From positions 1-28,589 of the IMG/VR virus record IMGVR_UViG_3300002145_000131: a stretch of DNA of 28,589 nt. One strand, 5' to 3'. A program made the translations under genes and the position numbers. The DNA is from a virus. Positions within the stretch are counted from its first letter, which is position 1; every line of letters starts with the position of its first letter. Positions 22,005-28,589 of the stretch are shown here, one piece after another. The notes beneath the pieces are model-generated. The model did no database searches. It was not told the origin of the DNA and saw only the letters and a list, made by a program, of their open reading frames with translations.

Positions 22005-22340
22005 ATGTCACCGCCCGATGACGGTGTCCTGGATGTAGTGTTAGTCACATGTGAGGAAAAAGTCATGGCTGCTGAAATCGATGCTACGATCCGTTTGTCA
22101 ATGGATCAACAATTTGCAGGCTCTCAGTCTGCTCTCCAGAACGGGTTTGCTGCTGGTGCTGTTCGCACCAACAACTCAGCGAACTTCGTGACTGAAACGA
22201 CGCAACTGATGCACCAATCGTCCATGCAATTGGTCGGTGCGAAAGCTGCGGGACAACTGGATCGGGACTCTCTGTCGAAAGGCATTCTGGACGCTCGAAA
22301 TGCTGCTGGACAACCGAGTAATGGCCCGACGGCAACATAA
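22005..22340 (+). CDS. Hypothetical virion-associated protein, 111 aa
   Basis: Two starts are well supported. The ATG at 22005 has AGGAG 6 bases upstream; the in-frame ATG at 22065 has GAGGAAAA 8 bases upstream and yields a protein starting MAAEIDATIRLSMDQQ, which resembles how I remember related phage proteins beginning. The body is Ala/Gln-rich and probably helical (QFAGSQSALQNGFAAGAVR), with a Gly/Pro-rich end. No enzymatic motif is seen. It overlaps the next gene (TAATG). It might be an internal head or tail assembly protein. Confidence 0.65.
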   Translation: MSPPDDGVLDVVLVTCEEKVMAAEIDATIRLSMDQQFAGSQSALQNGFAAGAVRTNNSANFVTETTQLMHQSSMQLVGAKAAGQLDRDSLSKGILDARNAAGQPSNGPTAT

Positions 22341-22588
22341 TGTTCGATCCTTCAGAGGTCTTACTGGAAGAAGAGAAAGCTGCACGACAGCATGATATTG
22401 TGTTGCGTGCAGCTCTCGGAGGAACTCTCAATGCCTACCTCTCAGGAATCTACAACCAACGAAGGGATGAGCTCGTTTCCAGGATTAGTGAAGCTGCAAG
22501 CAACGGTGGCTCAAGCTCTGACTCTAACATCGGGTCGGATGAGCCTGGCGAACTGGCAAGCAGCACAGAACCAAGCGTGGAAAGATAA
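22340..22588 (+). CDS. Hypothetical protein, 82 aa
   Basis: This protein starts at the ATG that overlaps the previous stop (TAATG). It is helical in the first half (VLLEEEKAARQHDIVLRAAL, about 8-27) and Ser/Gly-rich and disordered in the second half (NGGSSSDSNIGSDEPGE). Its 3' end overlaps the next gene by 50 bases in another frame. It is not recognised and is probably co-translated with both neighbours. Confidence 0.65.
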   Translation: MFDPSEVLLEEEKAARQHDIVLRAALGGTLNAYLSGIYNQRRDELVSRISEAASNGGSSSDSNIGSDEPGELASSTEPSVER

Positions 22589-22883
22589 TGCACAACAGGT
22601 GAAAAGTGGGGAGGACGGAATGATTGCTGTCGATTCTCCAATCACTATTCATGTCCATCAGTCCGAAGACCCGAAATCACAAACACAACAATCCTCTGCT
22701 GTTCCTTCAAAGATGGGTGTTCTTGGAAAATTGGCAGTCGGTGGTGCTCTAGTTGCTTCCGGAGTGGGAGCCTCTTATGGGATGCCTGTCTTATTAGATG
22801 CTCTCAGAGACGGAAAAGAAATCGTCTCTCCAACTGAGACTCCTGCCACTAAGTACATCATGGATTTAGGTTCCCCAGACTGA
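22539..22883 (+). CDS. Hypothetical membrane-associated protein, 114 aa
   Basis: The N-terminal stretch SLANWQAAQNQAWKDNAQQ looks genuinely coding, so I place the start at 22539. An ATG at 22620 has a better ribosome site (GGGGAGG, 5 bases away) and could be an internal start. After a beta-rich motif (PITIHVHQ) and a Gln/Ser-rich linker, a glycine-rich hydrophobic segment (about 58-80, LAVGGALVASGVGASYG) is likely to enter or cross a membrane. A small membrane-interacting or tail-channel role is possible. No family is named. Confidence 0.6.
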   Translation: MSLANWQAAQNQAWKDNAQQVKSGEDGMIAVDSPITIHVHQSEDPKSQTQQSSAVPSKMGVLGKLAVGGALVASGVGASYGMPVLLDALRDGKEIVSPTETPATKYIMDLGSPD

Positions 22884-22891
22884 GATTTGAA

Positions 22892-23668
22892 ATGAGAGCT
22901 CTGACTACGCCAGAAAGACAAGCAATCCTAGACCTGGGACACTTCGCTCTTGCTGCATACTTGCCAGACAGAGGGTTCTCCCTCTTGGATGTACAATATA
23001 GATTATCAGATTACGAAATCAAGCTCATCACCAAAGGAAATACAACGATCATTGTTGGTGTGCGAGAAGACCGGATGGTGGTGGCTTTTGCTGGCTCGAA
23101 TGATTTCTGGGATTGGCTTCGAAATCTCCAGTCGCTGTCAGGGCATCCCTATCCCGAACTTGAGAGTCGGACGTTTGTAGGGAAAGGCTTCCACAAAAAC
23201 ATCTACTTGGTCTTGTCTGCTGTGGTAGATGAGATCACCAGCTTTCAAACTAAGTTTCCTGAAGGAACACTCCTCTTAACAGGACATTCTGCGGGAGCAG
23301 CAGCAGCAACTCTGTTAGCTGATCACCTGAACCGAATAAACAAAAGATGGAACACACTGGTGACATTCGAGTCACCTCGTGTGTTTTGTCCAGAACTAGC
23401 ACGTGTCTTTGATCGTTATCGGAAAGAGAGAGGGCATCTGTCTCTCCGAGTAACGTACGGTGTAGACCCTGTTCCTCACCTTCCAGTGGGATTACGATTT
23501 CGGCACATTGGAGAGGAAGTCTGGATACCCAAGAACCCTGAAAAGTCTGCTATTGTATCTCCTTCTATCTGGAGAAAGATCTATCAGACCTTTCGTACAT
23601 TGCGTCTGTTTCGATCCTACCAGGATCACTATATGGAGACCATCTACAACCGTCTTCGCTCTCTCTAA
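22892..23668 (+). CDS. Class-3-type lipase (alpha/beta hydrolase)
   Basis: The catalytic triad is visible: S133 in LLLTGHSAGAAAA (GxSxG), D192 in GVDPVPHLP and H246 in QDHYMETI. Further class-3 lipase features are the FAGSNDFWDWLRNL segment (66-78), which provides the oxyanion region, and the VTFESPRV strand (157-164). The length (258 aa) is normal. There is no signal peptide, so action in the cytoplasm, release at lysis or incorporation in the virion are all possible. The family cleaves ester bonds in triglycerides or membrane lipids. In this phage context it may help lysis or entry, which is inferred. The ribosome site is weak. Confidence 0.88.
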   Translation: MRALTTPERQAILDLGHFALAAYLPDRGFSLLDVQYRLSDYEIKLITKGNTTIIVGVREDRMVVAFAGSNDFWDWLRNLQSLSGHPYPELESRTFVGKGFHKNIYLVLSAVVDEITSFQTKFPEGTLLLTGHSAGAAAATLLADHLNRINKRWNTLVTFESPRVFCPELARVFDRYRKERGHLSLRVTYGVDPVPHLPVGLRFRHIGEEVWIPKNPEKSAIVSPSIWRKIYQTFRTLRLFRSYQDHYMETIYNRLRSL

Positions 23669-23723
23669 CTCCCTGGGCAGGGGATAGCTGCAACCGACAA
23701 CTCAGGCTCTCTCCAGGGACCAA

Positions 23724-23978
23724 ATGATGACACTTGAAGCAGCACTCTTGACTGCTGTTGTGGCAGAAGCAGGAGCGATAACAGCTCTCTTCACTTACAT
23801 AAGAATGCAGCAACTCCGAGCAGAAACTCGGGAGGATAGTATCCATGAGCAGTACCGTGCCGAACGTGCCGTCCTCGGCAATCAGCTGGACACAGATAGG
23901 AGAGAGTTTACGAGGGTGTTATATCAGCTCGCTAACATCCAACGTCCAGAGACGGAGACAAATGGGACAGACGACTGA
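23724..23978 (+). CDS. Small membrane protein with coiled coil, 84 aa
   Basis: Residues about 4-24 form one hydrophobic helix (LLTAVVAEAGAITALFTYI), followed by a charged helical part (RMQQLRAETREDSIHEQYRAE) likely to be a coiled coil, and an acidic end. A CAGGGA-like site precedes two consecutive ATGs. The make-up, one N-terminal helix and an exposed helical domain, fits a spanin-like or other lysis accessory protein, and it lies just after a lipase gene. There is no lipoprotein partner nearby, so the lysis role remains a guess. Confidence 0.6.
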   Translation: MMTLEAALLTAVVAEAGAITALFTYIRMQQLRAETREDSIHEQYRAERAVLGNQLDTDRREFTRVLYQLANIQRPETETNGTDD

Positions 23979-24336
23979 TCAGTCTAACTTGTTGGTCATA
24001 GTAGAGGACAGTGTAACTTTTGCTCTGTTACTCAAAGAACTTCTTTCTGAACTCAATGTGAAAATTGTTGTTCACAAGACACTTTTGTCAGCAGCCCCAG
24101 ACATACGACATGCTTCCTATGCGATTCTCGATTGGTCTCTAGGAGACGGAGTAACTCCTGCTCAGTCAGGTGTGCTGGAACTCCTGAGTAACCAGAACAC
24201 TCCGTTTGTTGTGTTAACAGGATCTCCGGAAGCTGTTCCTTCTGGATTAAACGTGATTGACAAGCAGTTCGTGCATGAGGAACTCCTTCCTATGGTCAAG
24301 GGTTGGATCAGAGATAGGGTTGTGCTTACTACATGA
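23962..24336 (+). CDS. Stand-alone response-regulator receiver (REC) domain protein, 124 aa
   Basis: The start is the ATG 17 bases before the end of the preceding gene, with GGAGA upstream. The product is a complete single receiver domain: the acidic pair E15/D16 (LLVIVEDS), phospho-acceptor D57 (AILDWSLGDG), the Thr switch T86 (FVVLTGSP) and the conserved Lys K101 (IDKQF). All positions needed for phosphorylation are kept. There is no output domain. It would be expected to take phosphate from a host histidine kinase or act as a phosphate sink. Such a protein is unusual in a phage structural region. Confidence 0.85.
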   Translation: MGQTTDQSNLLVIVEDSVTFALLLKELLSELNVKIVVHKTLLSAAPDIRHASYAILDWSLGDGVTPAQSGVLELLSNQNTPFVVLTGSPEAVPSGLNVIDKQFVHEELLPMVKGWIRDRVVLTT

Positions 24337-24371
24337 ATTGATCGTCTAGTCCTTAACAACAACAGAGCATT

Positions 24372-24917
24372 ATGTCTGTAATTGGAATATCACAACTTGA
24401 AGCAAATACTTCGCCGGCAACGGACGATGTGCTCTTGTTAACTGATGTGAATGTGAATAACAGAGGCACAGATGGTGTCATTGACTCAGGGAGTCTAGAC
24501 ACGCTTTCCAGTGCTTCTACTCCTTTCACAGCAGATGATGACGGAACGATCATCCTCATTGAAGGAGCGGGAGTCGCTGGAGACGATCTTCATGCAGTTG
24601 TTACTTATGTTGATACTGATGAGTTGACACTTGATCCTCCTGCGACCATTGCAGTCACAGGAGCAAACTTTAGATTCCCAGTGAGTGTCAAACTCACTGT
24701 GGCATCTTTGTTAGGTTCAGCTGTGAACTATGCACAAGTCGCTCCTGCTGATACCTGGGGTCCCTTTGTTAATCCCTACAAAAGACCCGTGACTGTTAAA
24801 GTCTATGACACTAATGGTGATGAACAATGGTGTCAGGTCCAGTTCGATAGCACGTTTGAAAACGTGACCATACTTGGATCGCCTGCTTTTGCAGGAACCG
24901 TGTGGCTTCTCCCATAA
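24372..24917 (+). CDS. Fibre or tail-like structural protein, 181 aa
   Basis: The protein is Thr/Asp/Gly-rich and beta-rich, with an N-terminal motif (GISQLEANTSPATDDVLLLTDVN) of the kind that begins phage fibre proteins. A central segment (FTADDDGTIILIEGAGVAG) is typical of trimeric beta structures, and the end segment (VTILGSPAFAGTVWLLP) looks like a beta sandwich. No enzymatic motif is seen. A longer fibre gene follows after 12 bases. It may be a fibre base or head-fibre protein. The ribosome site is weak. Confidence 0.65.
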   Translation: MSVIGISQLEANTSPATDDVLLLTDVNVNNRGTDGVIDSGSLDTLSSASTPFTADDDGTIILIEGAGVAGDDLHAVVTYVDTDELTLDPPATIAVTGANFRFPVSVKLTVASLLGSAVNYAQVAPADTWGPFVNPYKRPVTVKVYDTNGDEQWCQVQFDSTFENVTILGSPAFAGTVWLLP

Positions 24918-24929
24918 GGAACTAGAAAG

Positions 24930-26927
24930 ATGACTGCCCCCACTCTCCCTCAAGTTCGCGGCACACTCCCCTTTGGTGGCAACATCATCAGTGGTTTGGG
25001 TGCTCCTACAGCAGATAATGATGCAGTGCGTCGAGTCTATGTAACGGACAACTTCCAACCGCTCGATGCTGAACTAACAGCATTGGCGGGACTTACGAGT
25101 GTCGCTGATGCTTTGCCCTATTTCACAGGATCAGGAACGGCAGCTGTTACGACTTTGTCGGCGTACGCTCGCACGTTCTTGGACGATGCAGATGAGGCTA
25201 CTCTTAAAGCGACGCTGAATCTGGAGTCTGGTGTAGACGTACAGACATACAATGCCAACCTGTCTGCAATTGCTGCTCTGGCTGTCACGGACGGAAATAT
25301 CATTGTTGGCAACGGTTCTGCTTGGGTGGCAGAATCGGGTGCTACAGCACGGACAAGTCTGGGAGTCGGAACAGGCAACTCGCCTCAGTTCACAGGACTT
25401 GAAATCGGTCATGCTACTGACACAACGATCACTCGCACGGGAGCGGGAGATATTGCCGTTGAAGGAAATGTTATCTATCGTGCTGGTGGTACCGATGTTC
25501 CTGTCACGGACGGTGGTACAGGTGCAAGCACTGCTAGTGATGCCCGTGATAATTTGGGTCTCACTATCAACACCGATGTTCAAGCCTACAACACTGAGTT
25601 AGCAGCAATTGCAGGCCTCGCAACAACTGACGGTGGTATCATCGTTGGTAATGGTTCTACATTTGTTCTTGAAACTGGTGCAACTGCTCGCACAAGTCTT
25701 GGTGTTGGAACAGGCGACTCTCCTACATTTACAGGAGTTACGACGACAGGCAATGCAGCTGTTGGCGGCAGTCTGACGGTCACAGGTACGCTCGTCCATA
25801 ATGGTCCGAGCGTTTGGGTAGATGCGGAAAACGTATCCATTGCTGCCAACTACACACGATTGAATCGTGGGTATACAACGGATGCTGCCCAGTCTGGTGG
25901 TATTGTTGTCAATTACGATCCAACGACAACTCAGACGACGACGACAGGTGCTGGTATCTTTACTGCCGGTGTAGATGGGGTCAGTAATCCAACAGTGACT
26001 ACTCAGGGATCGGGAACATTCTCTGCTGGTGACCTGGTTCAGATCAGCGGATCGAACAGTAACGACGGATTGTACGAAGTTGCATCGCATTCAGGCACAA
26101 CTCTAACCATCCGATCTACAGATTCCGGAACAACTGACCGTATCGAAGCGTTCACCAATGATGCCTTCACAGCAGGCACTGATACTGGGGCTACGCTCAC
26201 CAAAATTGCTGTCAGCGTCGCTCGCTGCGGTACTGATGGTAACTGGGAAGTTGGTAGTGGTAGCACTACTGGAATCACCTTCTACGATCTGGTGACTACT
26301 AGCACACTGTCTGTTGCTATCAACGATCTGACGGATGTCGACGTAGACAGTCCTACAACTGGCCAAATCCTCATCTATGATGGTGCAGATTCGTTTGACA
26401 ATGCGAATGGTGACACTATTGCTATCACTGCCACAGGCGTGAACTACTCAGAAGGATCTGCAACTCTTGCGGGTCATCTAAGTGGTATTGATACTGCCAT
26501 CAATAGCAAAGCCAGCACGTCTCACGCAACTGACCACGAAGATGGTGGTACAGATGCCATCACAGGTGGAAGTCTGGAACTGAGCACCTCAGTTTCCAAT
26601 TTCACTCCTGCTGGGACTACTCTTGGCGAGTACATGGAGGCCATTGACGGTGCTCTTAGCACTGCCGGTGCTCCTTACTCAAGCACGTTTGACGCAACGA
26701 CGTCGTGGGGTGCTGCTTCGGGTGGTATCTACACCATCACAATTACTGCGGGGACGCATGGAAAAGGAACGTCTCCTAAAGAGGTCACCATTTATGAAGA
26801 TGATGGCACCAATTGGATTCCAGCCCCAGGTGTCATTGCCAAGATCAACAAGACTACTGGAGACATCAGCTTCGAGGTCTCTGAGACTCCTGATGATCGA
26901 TTTGCAGGTCGGATTGTCATCAGCTAA
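24930..26927 (+). CDS. Long fibre protein with internal repeats, 665 aa
   Basis: This is a Thr/Gly/Ala-rich tail or head fibre with no catalytic motif. The N-terminal LDAELTALAGLTS segment (45-57) is typical of phage fibre shafts. Two long repeats (about 103-157 and 216-270) share DVQ-YN, IIVGNGS, GATARTSLGVGTG and SP-FTG. The middle contains a head-like beta domain (about 340-440), and the end has a TDHEDGGTDAI segment and a beta-rich tip (KEVTIYEDDGTNW) that could bind a receptor. Trimeric assembly is expected for such proteins. AAGGAAC precedes the ATG. Confidence 0.85.
   Translation: MTAPTLPQVRGTLPFGGNIISGLGAPTADNDAVRRVYVTDNFQPLDAELTALAGLTSVADALPYFTGSGTAAVTTLSAYARTFLDDADEATLKATLNLESGVDVQTYNANLSAIAALAVTDGNIIVGNGSAWVAESGATARTSLGVGTGNSPQFTGLEIGHATDTTITRTGAGDIAVEGNVIYRAGGTDVPVTDGGTGASTASDARDNLGLTINTDVQAYNTELAAIAGLATTDGGIIVGNGSTFVLETGATARTSLGVGTGDSPTFTGVTTTGNAAVGGSLTVTGTLVHNGPSVWVDAENVSIAANYTRLNRGYTTDAAQSGGIVVNYDPTTTQTTTTGAGIFTAGVDGVSNPTVTTQGSGTFSAGDLVQISGSNSNDGLYEVASHSGTTLTIRSTDSGTTDRIEAFTNDAFTAGTDTGATLTKIAVSVARCGTDGNWEVGSGSTTGITFYDLVTTSTLSVAINDLTDVDVDSPTTGQILIYDGADSFDNANGDTIAITATGVNYSEGSATLAGHLSGIDTAINSKASTSHATDHEDGGTDAITGGSLELSTSVSNFTPAGTTLGEYMEAIDGALSTAGAPYSSTFDATTSWGAASGGIYTITITAGTHGKGTSPKEVTIYEDDGTNWIPAPGVIAKINKTTGDISFEVSETPDDRFAGRIVIS
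25236..25739 (+). repeat. Two diverged 55-codon repeats in the fibre gene
   Basis: Copies at about 25236-25400 and 25575-25739 encode closely similar segments (DVQ, YN, AAIA or AIAA, IIVGNGS, GATARTSLGVGTG). The nucleotide sequences are clearly diverged at third positions, so the duplication is old or under protein-level selection. The spacer between them is 58 codons. Such shaft repeats set fibre length. Confidence 0.8.
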
Positions 26928-26977
26928 CTCTAAGGAGAGTTGGACAGTCTAGGTCTCTTTCTTGTAATAGGTTCAAA

Positions 26978-27964
26978 ATGTCACGTCCAGGTGAATATAC
27001 CCATCGGGGAGTAGCCACTAGCTTCGAAGCTCAGGATGTTAAATTCTGGGATTCCGGAGATGATCATGGCGTCACTCTCGTATGTACTTCTGATCTTTCA
27101 GCCGATGCCTCACTGGACGTGGCTAGTTTGTTGAAATGGAATTGGGCAAGTGGAACATATTCTTCGACAGAGTATGTCTCCATGCTTCCTGCTTCTGTTA
27201 CATCCAATGTGGTAGCAGTTATCGGTGGAAAAGGTCTTGGCGGAATTCAGGCGGATGTTGCTGATGGCACATCTACTGGAGGAAACAATCGAGGAAATAG
27301 TGCGGTTGATCTCCAGCAGACTCGGACAACTGCAACACAAGTAGCCTCAGGCACTGGTTCAATTATCCCGGGTGGTGCTGATAACACTTGTTCTGGTGCT
27401 TACACCATTGCTATCGGAGAAGGAAATACTTCTTCAGGAGCCTATGCCACGACTCTGGGCAGAGATTGCGTAGCTGATGCTGCTTACGGACATGCCAGAG
27501 GGTATGAATCGGACACTCACAATCGATACGGTTCTGATGTGTTCGCCTCAGGAAAAATCAGTGCTGTAGGTGATTGCCAAGTAGGCAAGATGATTCTAAG
27601 AGGAACGTCCTCTTCAACGACACCTATCACTCTGACAAGTGACAGTCTTACAGCGAGCACTACAAATCAATTGACCCTACAAACGGATTCAGTGGTGAAT
27701 TTCCAAGGACTTGTTGTTGCCTACAACACCTCATCGAATCAGATTGCTACTTACACAATTGAAGGCACGATCAAAAGACCAGCAGCAGCAGCTGGTACTG
27801 TGTTGTTGACATCTACAGTGACTACGCAGTATGAAAATGTCACTGGATTGGATGTTACCCTGACTGCTGACACAACAAATGGTGGGTTACAGGTATCCTT
27901 CACAGGACAGGCATCAAACACATATAATGTGGCATGTGTGCTGGGATGGGTGGAAATCCTATGA
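26978..27964 (+). CDS. Fibre-like protein with YadA-type head repeats, 328 aa
   Basis: Residues about 128-178 carry the alternating pattern of trimeric adhesin head repeats (IIPGGADNTCSGAY, AIGEGNTSSGAYATTLG, then AAYGHARG), which form a left-handed trimeric beta roll. A beta-rich C-terminal part (about 200-328) may be the tip or a chaperone-like segment. The N-terminus starts SRPGEYTHRG. The gene follows the long fibre, and its stop overlaps the next gene as ATGA. It probably forms part of the receptor-binding apparatus. The ribosome site (AATAGG) is weak. Confidence 0.8.
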   Translation: MSRPGEYTHRGVATSFEAQDVKFWDSGDDHGVTLVCTSDLSADASLDVASLLKWNWASGTYSSTEYVSMLPASVTSNVVAVIGGKGLGGIQADVADGTSTGGNNRGNSAVDLQQTRTTATQVASGTGSIIPGGADNTCSGAYTIAIGEGNTSSGAYATTLGRDCVADAAYGHARGYESDTHNRYGSDVFASGKISAVGDCQVGKMILRGTSSSTTPITLTSDSLTASTTNQLTLQTDSVVNFQGLVVAYNTSSNQIATYTIEGTIKRPAAAAGTVLLTSTVTTQYENVTGLDVTLTADTTNGGLQVSFTGQASNTYNVACVLGWVEIL

Positions 27965-28589
27965 ATCCTTTCACATGGAACACTGATCGACTCAACCATC
28001 AGTATCGCATACATGGTAAGTGGATCAACTGGTTGGATCACCTTGGTTGGCGTGCGATCGATGGTGGCTTTCGTGAGGACTCTGGACGGTATGTCGCGAG
28101 CCAGATTCCAGGCCTGTATAGCGTCCCGATGCTGGCGACGGGCTCGGTCGAATTCGAGGTCAATCAGCGTTGGGATATCTTCAGCCGATCGCGAATCAAT
28201 GACGCTCCATGGTCGCTGGAGATCACGCCTGAGAACGTCCGGCCTGTGGCCGCACAACGCGACGACAACCGGCCTGACCAGATCGTCTACCCGAACGCAT
28301 TCGCCGACGGGATCGACCTGCGTTACACGGTCTGGATTGGCCGTGCTCCGCGAGTGACGCGTGAGGTTGTAATCCGTCGCGAACCACCGGGTGATCATGA
28401 TATTCGCGAGTCGTGGTTGATGCGTTCGTCGAATGCTCGCGTCTACGTCCGCTCGGTCGATGGTCAAATCCAGCGACCGTGGACTGGTAATGTGACCGAC
28501 GCGATTCTCGGGCACAGCAACGAGCTGATCATCAGATCGGGCACGTCTCCACTGAACGAGTCACTATTGAGAGGCACGGGCGTCAAAGC
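27961..28589 (+). CDS. Tail or fibre-associated structural protein, partial (3' end outside window)
   Basis: The frame is open from an ATG overlapping the previous stop (ATGA) to the end of the window, giving at least 209 residues. The product is rich in Trp, Arg and Asp, with beta-type segments (LDHLGWRAIDGG, WDIFSRSRINDAPW, IVYPNAFADGIDLRYTVW, ELIIRSGTS). Similar segments occur, from memory, in hypothetical proteins of planctomycete phages. There is no enzymatic motif. The base composition rises steeply inside this gene: a hand count gives 40/60 G+C at 28201-28260 against 25/60 at 27721-27780. A reverse-strand ORF across the same stretch is judged a shadow. Confidence 0.75.
   Translation, partial: MNPFTWNTDRLNHQYRIHGKWINWLDHLGWRAIDGGFREDSGRYVASQIPGLYSVPMLATGSVEFEVNQRWDIFSRSRINDAPWSLEITPENVRPVAAQRDDNRPDQIVYPNAFADGIDLRYTVWIGRAPRVTREVVIRREPPGDHDIRESWLMRSSNARVYVRSVDGQIQRPWTGNVTDAILGHSNELIIRSGTSPLNESLLRGTGVK

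Noticed and set aside
27751-28515. Reverse-strand ORF (254 aa) over the last two genes
   Set aside because: The forward frame is coupled by ATGA to the preceding gene and reads as ordinary protein. The reverse ORF arises from the high G+C of the forward gene and shows no domain.
1-28589. tRNA genes
   Set aside because: I looked for a T-arm GTTC-AA pattern with a matching acceptor stem and found no convincing case by eye. A tRNAscan run would be decisive.
1-28589. CRISPR arrays, IS elements and integrase or attachment sites
   Set aside because: No regularly spaced direct repeats, transposase motif or tyrosine/serine recombinase gene was seen. The only Arg-Lys-Arg-Tyr enzyme is the TopIB domain, whose motifs fit topoisomerase better than an integrase.

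Overview
This window is most likely part of a tailed double-stranded DNA phage (or prophage) genome. Every supported gene is on the + strand, packed tightly with many ATGA, TGATG and TAATG overlaps and clear Shine-Dalgarno (SD) sites. It carries a head module in standard order: terminase large subunit, portal, MuF head-morphogenesis protein, DUF2213-type capsid-maturation protein, probable scaffold, decoration-like protein and encapsulin-like major capsid protein. The host is probably a Planctomycetota bacterium. I infer this from remembered similarity of several small proteins and of the DUF2213/scaffold/capsid block to planctomycete sequences, and could not check it.

Layout. 1-5740: about twenty small accessory genes, mostly unrecognised. 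They include several Cys-rich (zinc-binding-looking) mini proteins, a one-helix membrane peptide, and a secreted NUC1-family nuclease. A strong terminator at 2930-2964 splits this region, and another at 5831-5868 closes it. 5869-6028 is an AT-rich gap before the late genes. 6029-20439: the packaging and head operon, ended by a 13-bp terminator hairpin after the capsid gene. 20578-24336: mixed genes, including a SAP-like head protein, a secreted trypsin-like protease with a collagen-like segment, a class-3 lipase, a small membrane coiled-coil protein and a response-regulator receiver domain. 24372-28589: fibre or tail-like structural genes, the last running off the window with a marked rise in G+C.

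The most unusual part is the head module, where extra enzymatic domains are joined to capsid-associated proteins. The portal carries a complete-looking type IB topoisomerase domain with all five catalytic residues. The next large protein combines an ADP-ribosyltransferase-like domain with two HExxH metallopeptidase-like domains. The MuF protein has an N-terminal 2H phosphoesterase (two HxT motifs, the fold of anti-CBASS Acb1), an intein with a Vsr/EDxHD-type homing endonuclease inserted in its HPNC-RC motif, and an ART-like C-terminus. Related Gly-rich linker tags join several of these domains. I read this as a modular set of enzymes built into or packaged within the head, for ejection into the host or for work at the portal; that reading is inference. 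A perfect 14-bp inverted repeat that buries the start codon of the maturation-protease gene is the best candidate regulatory element.
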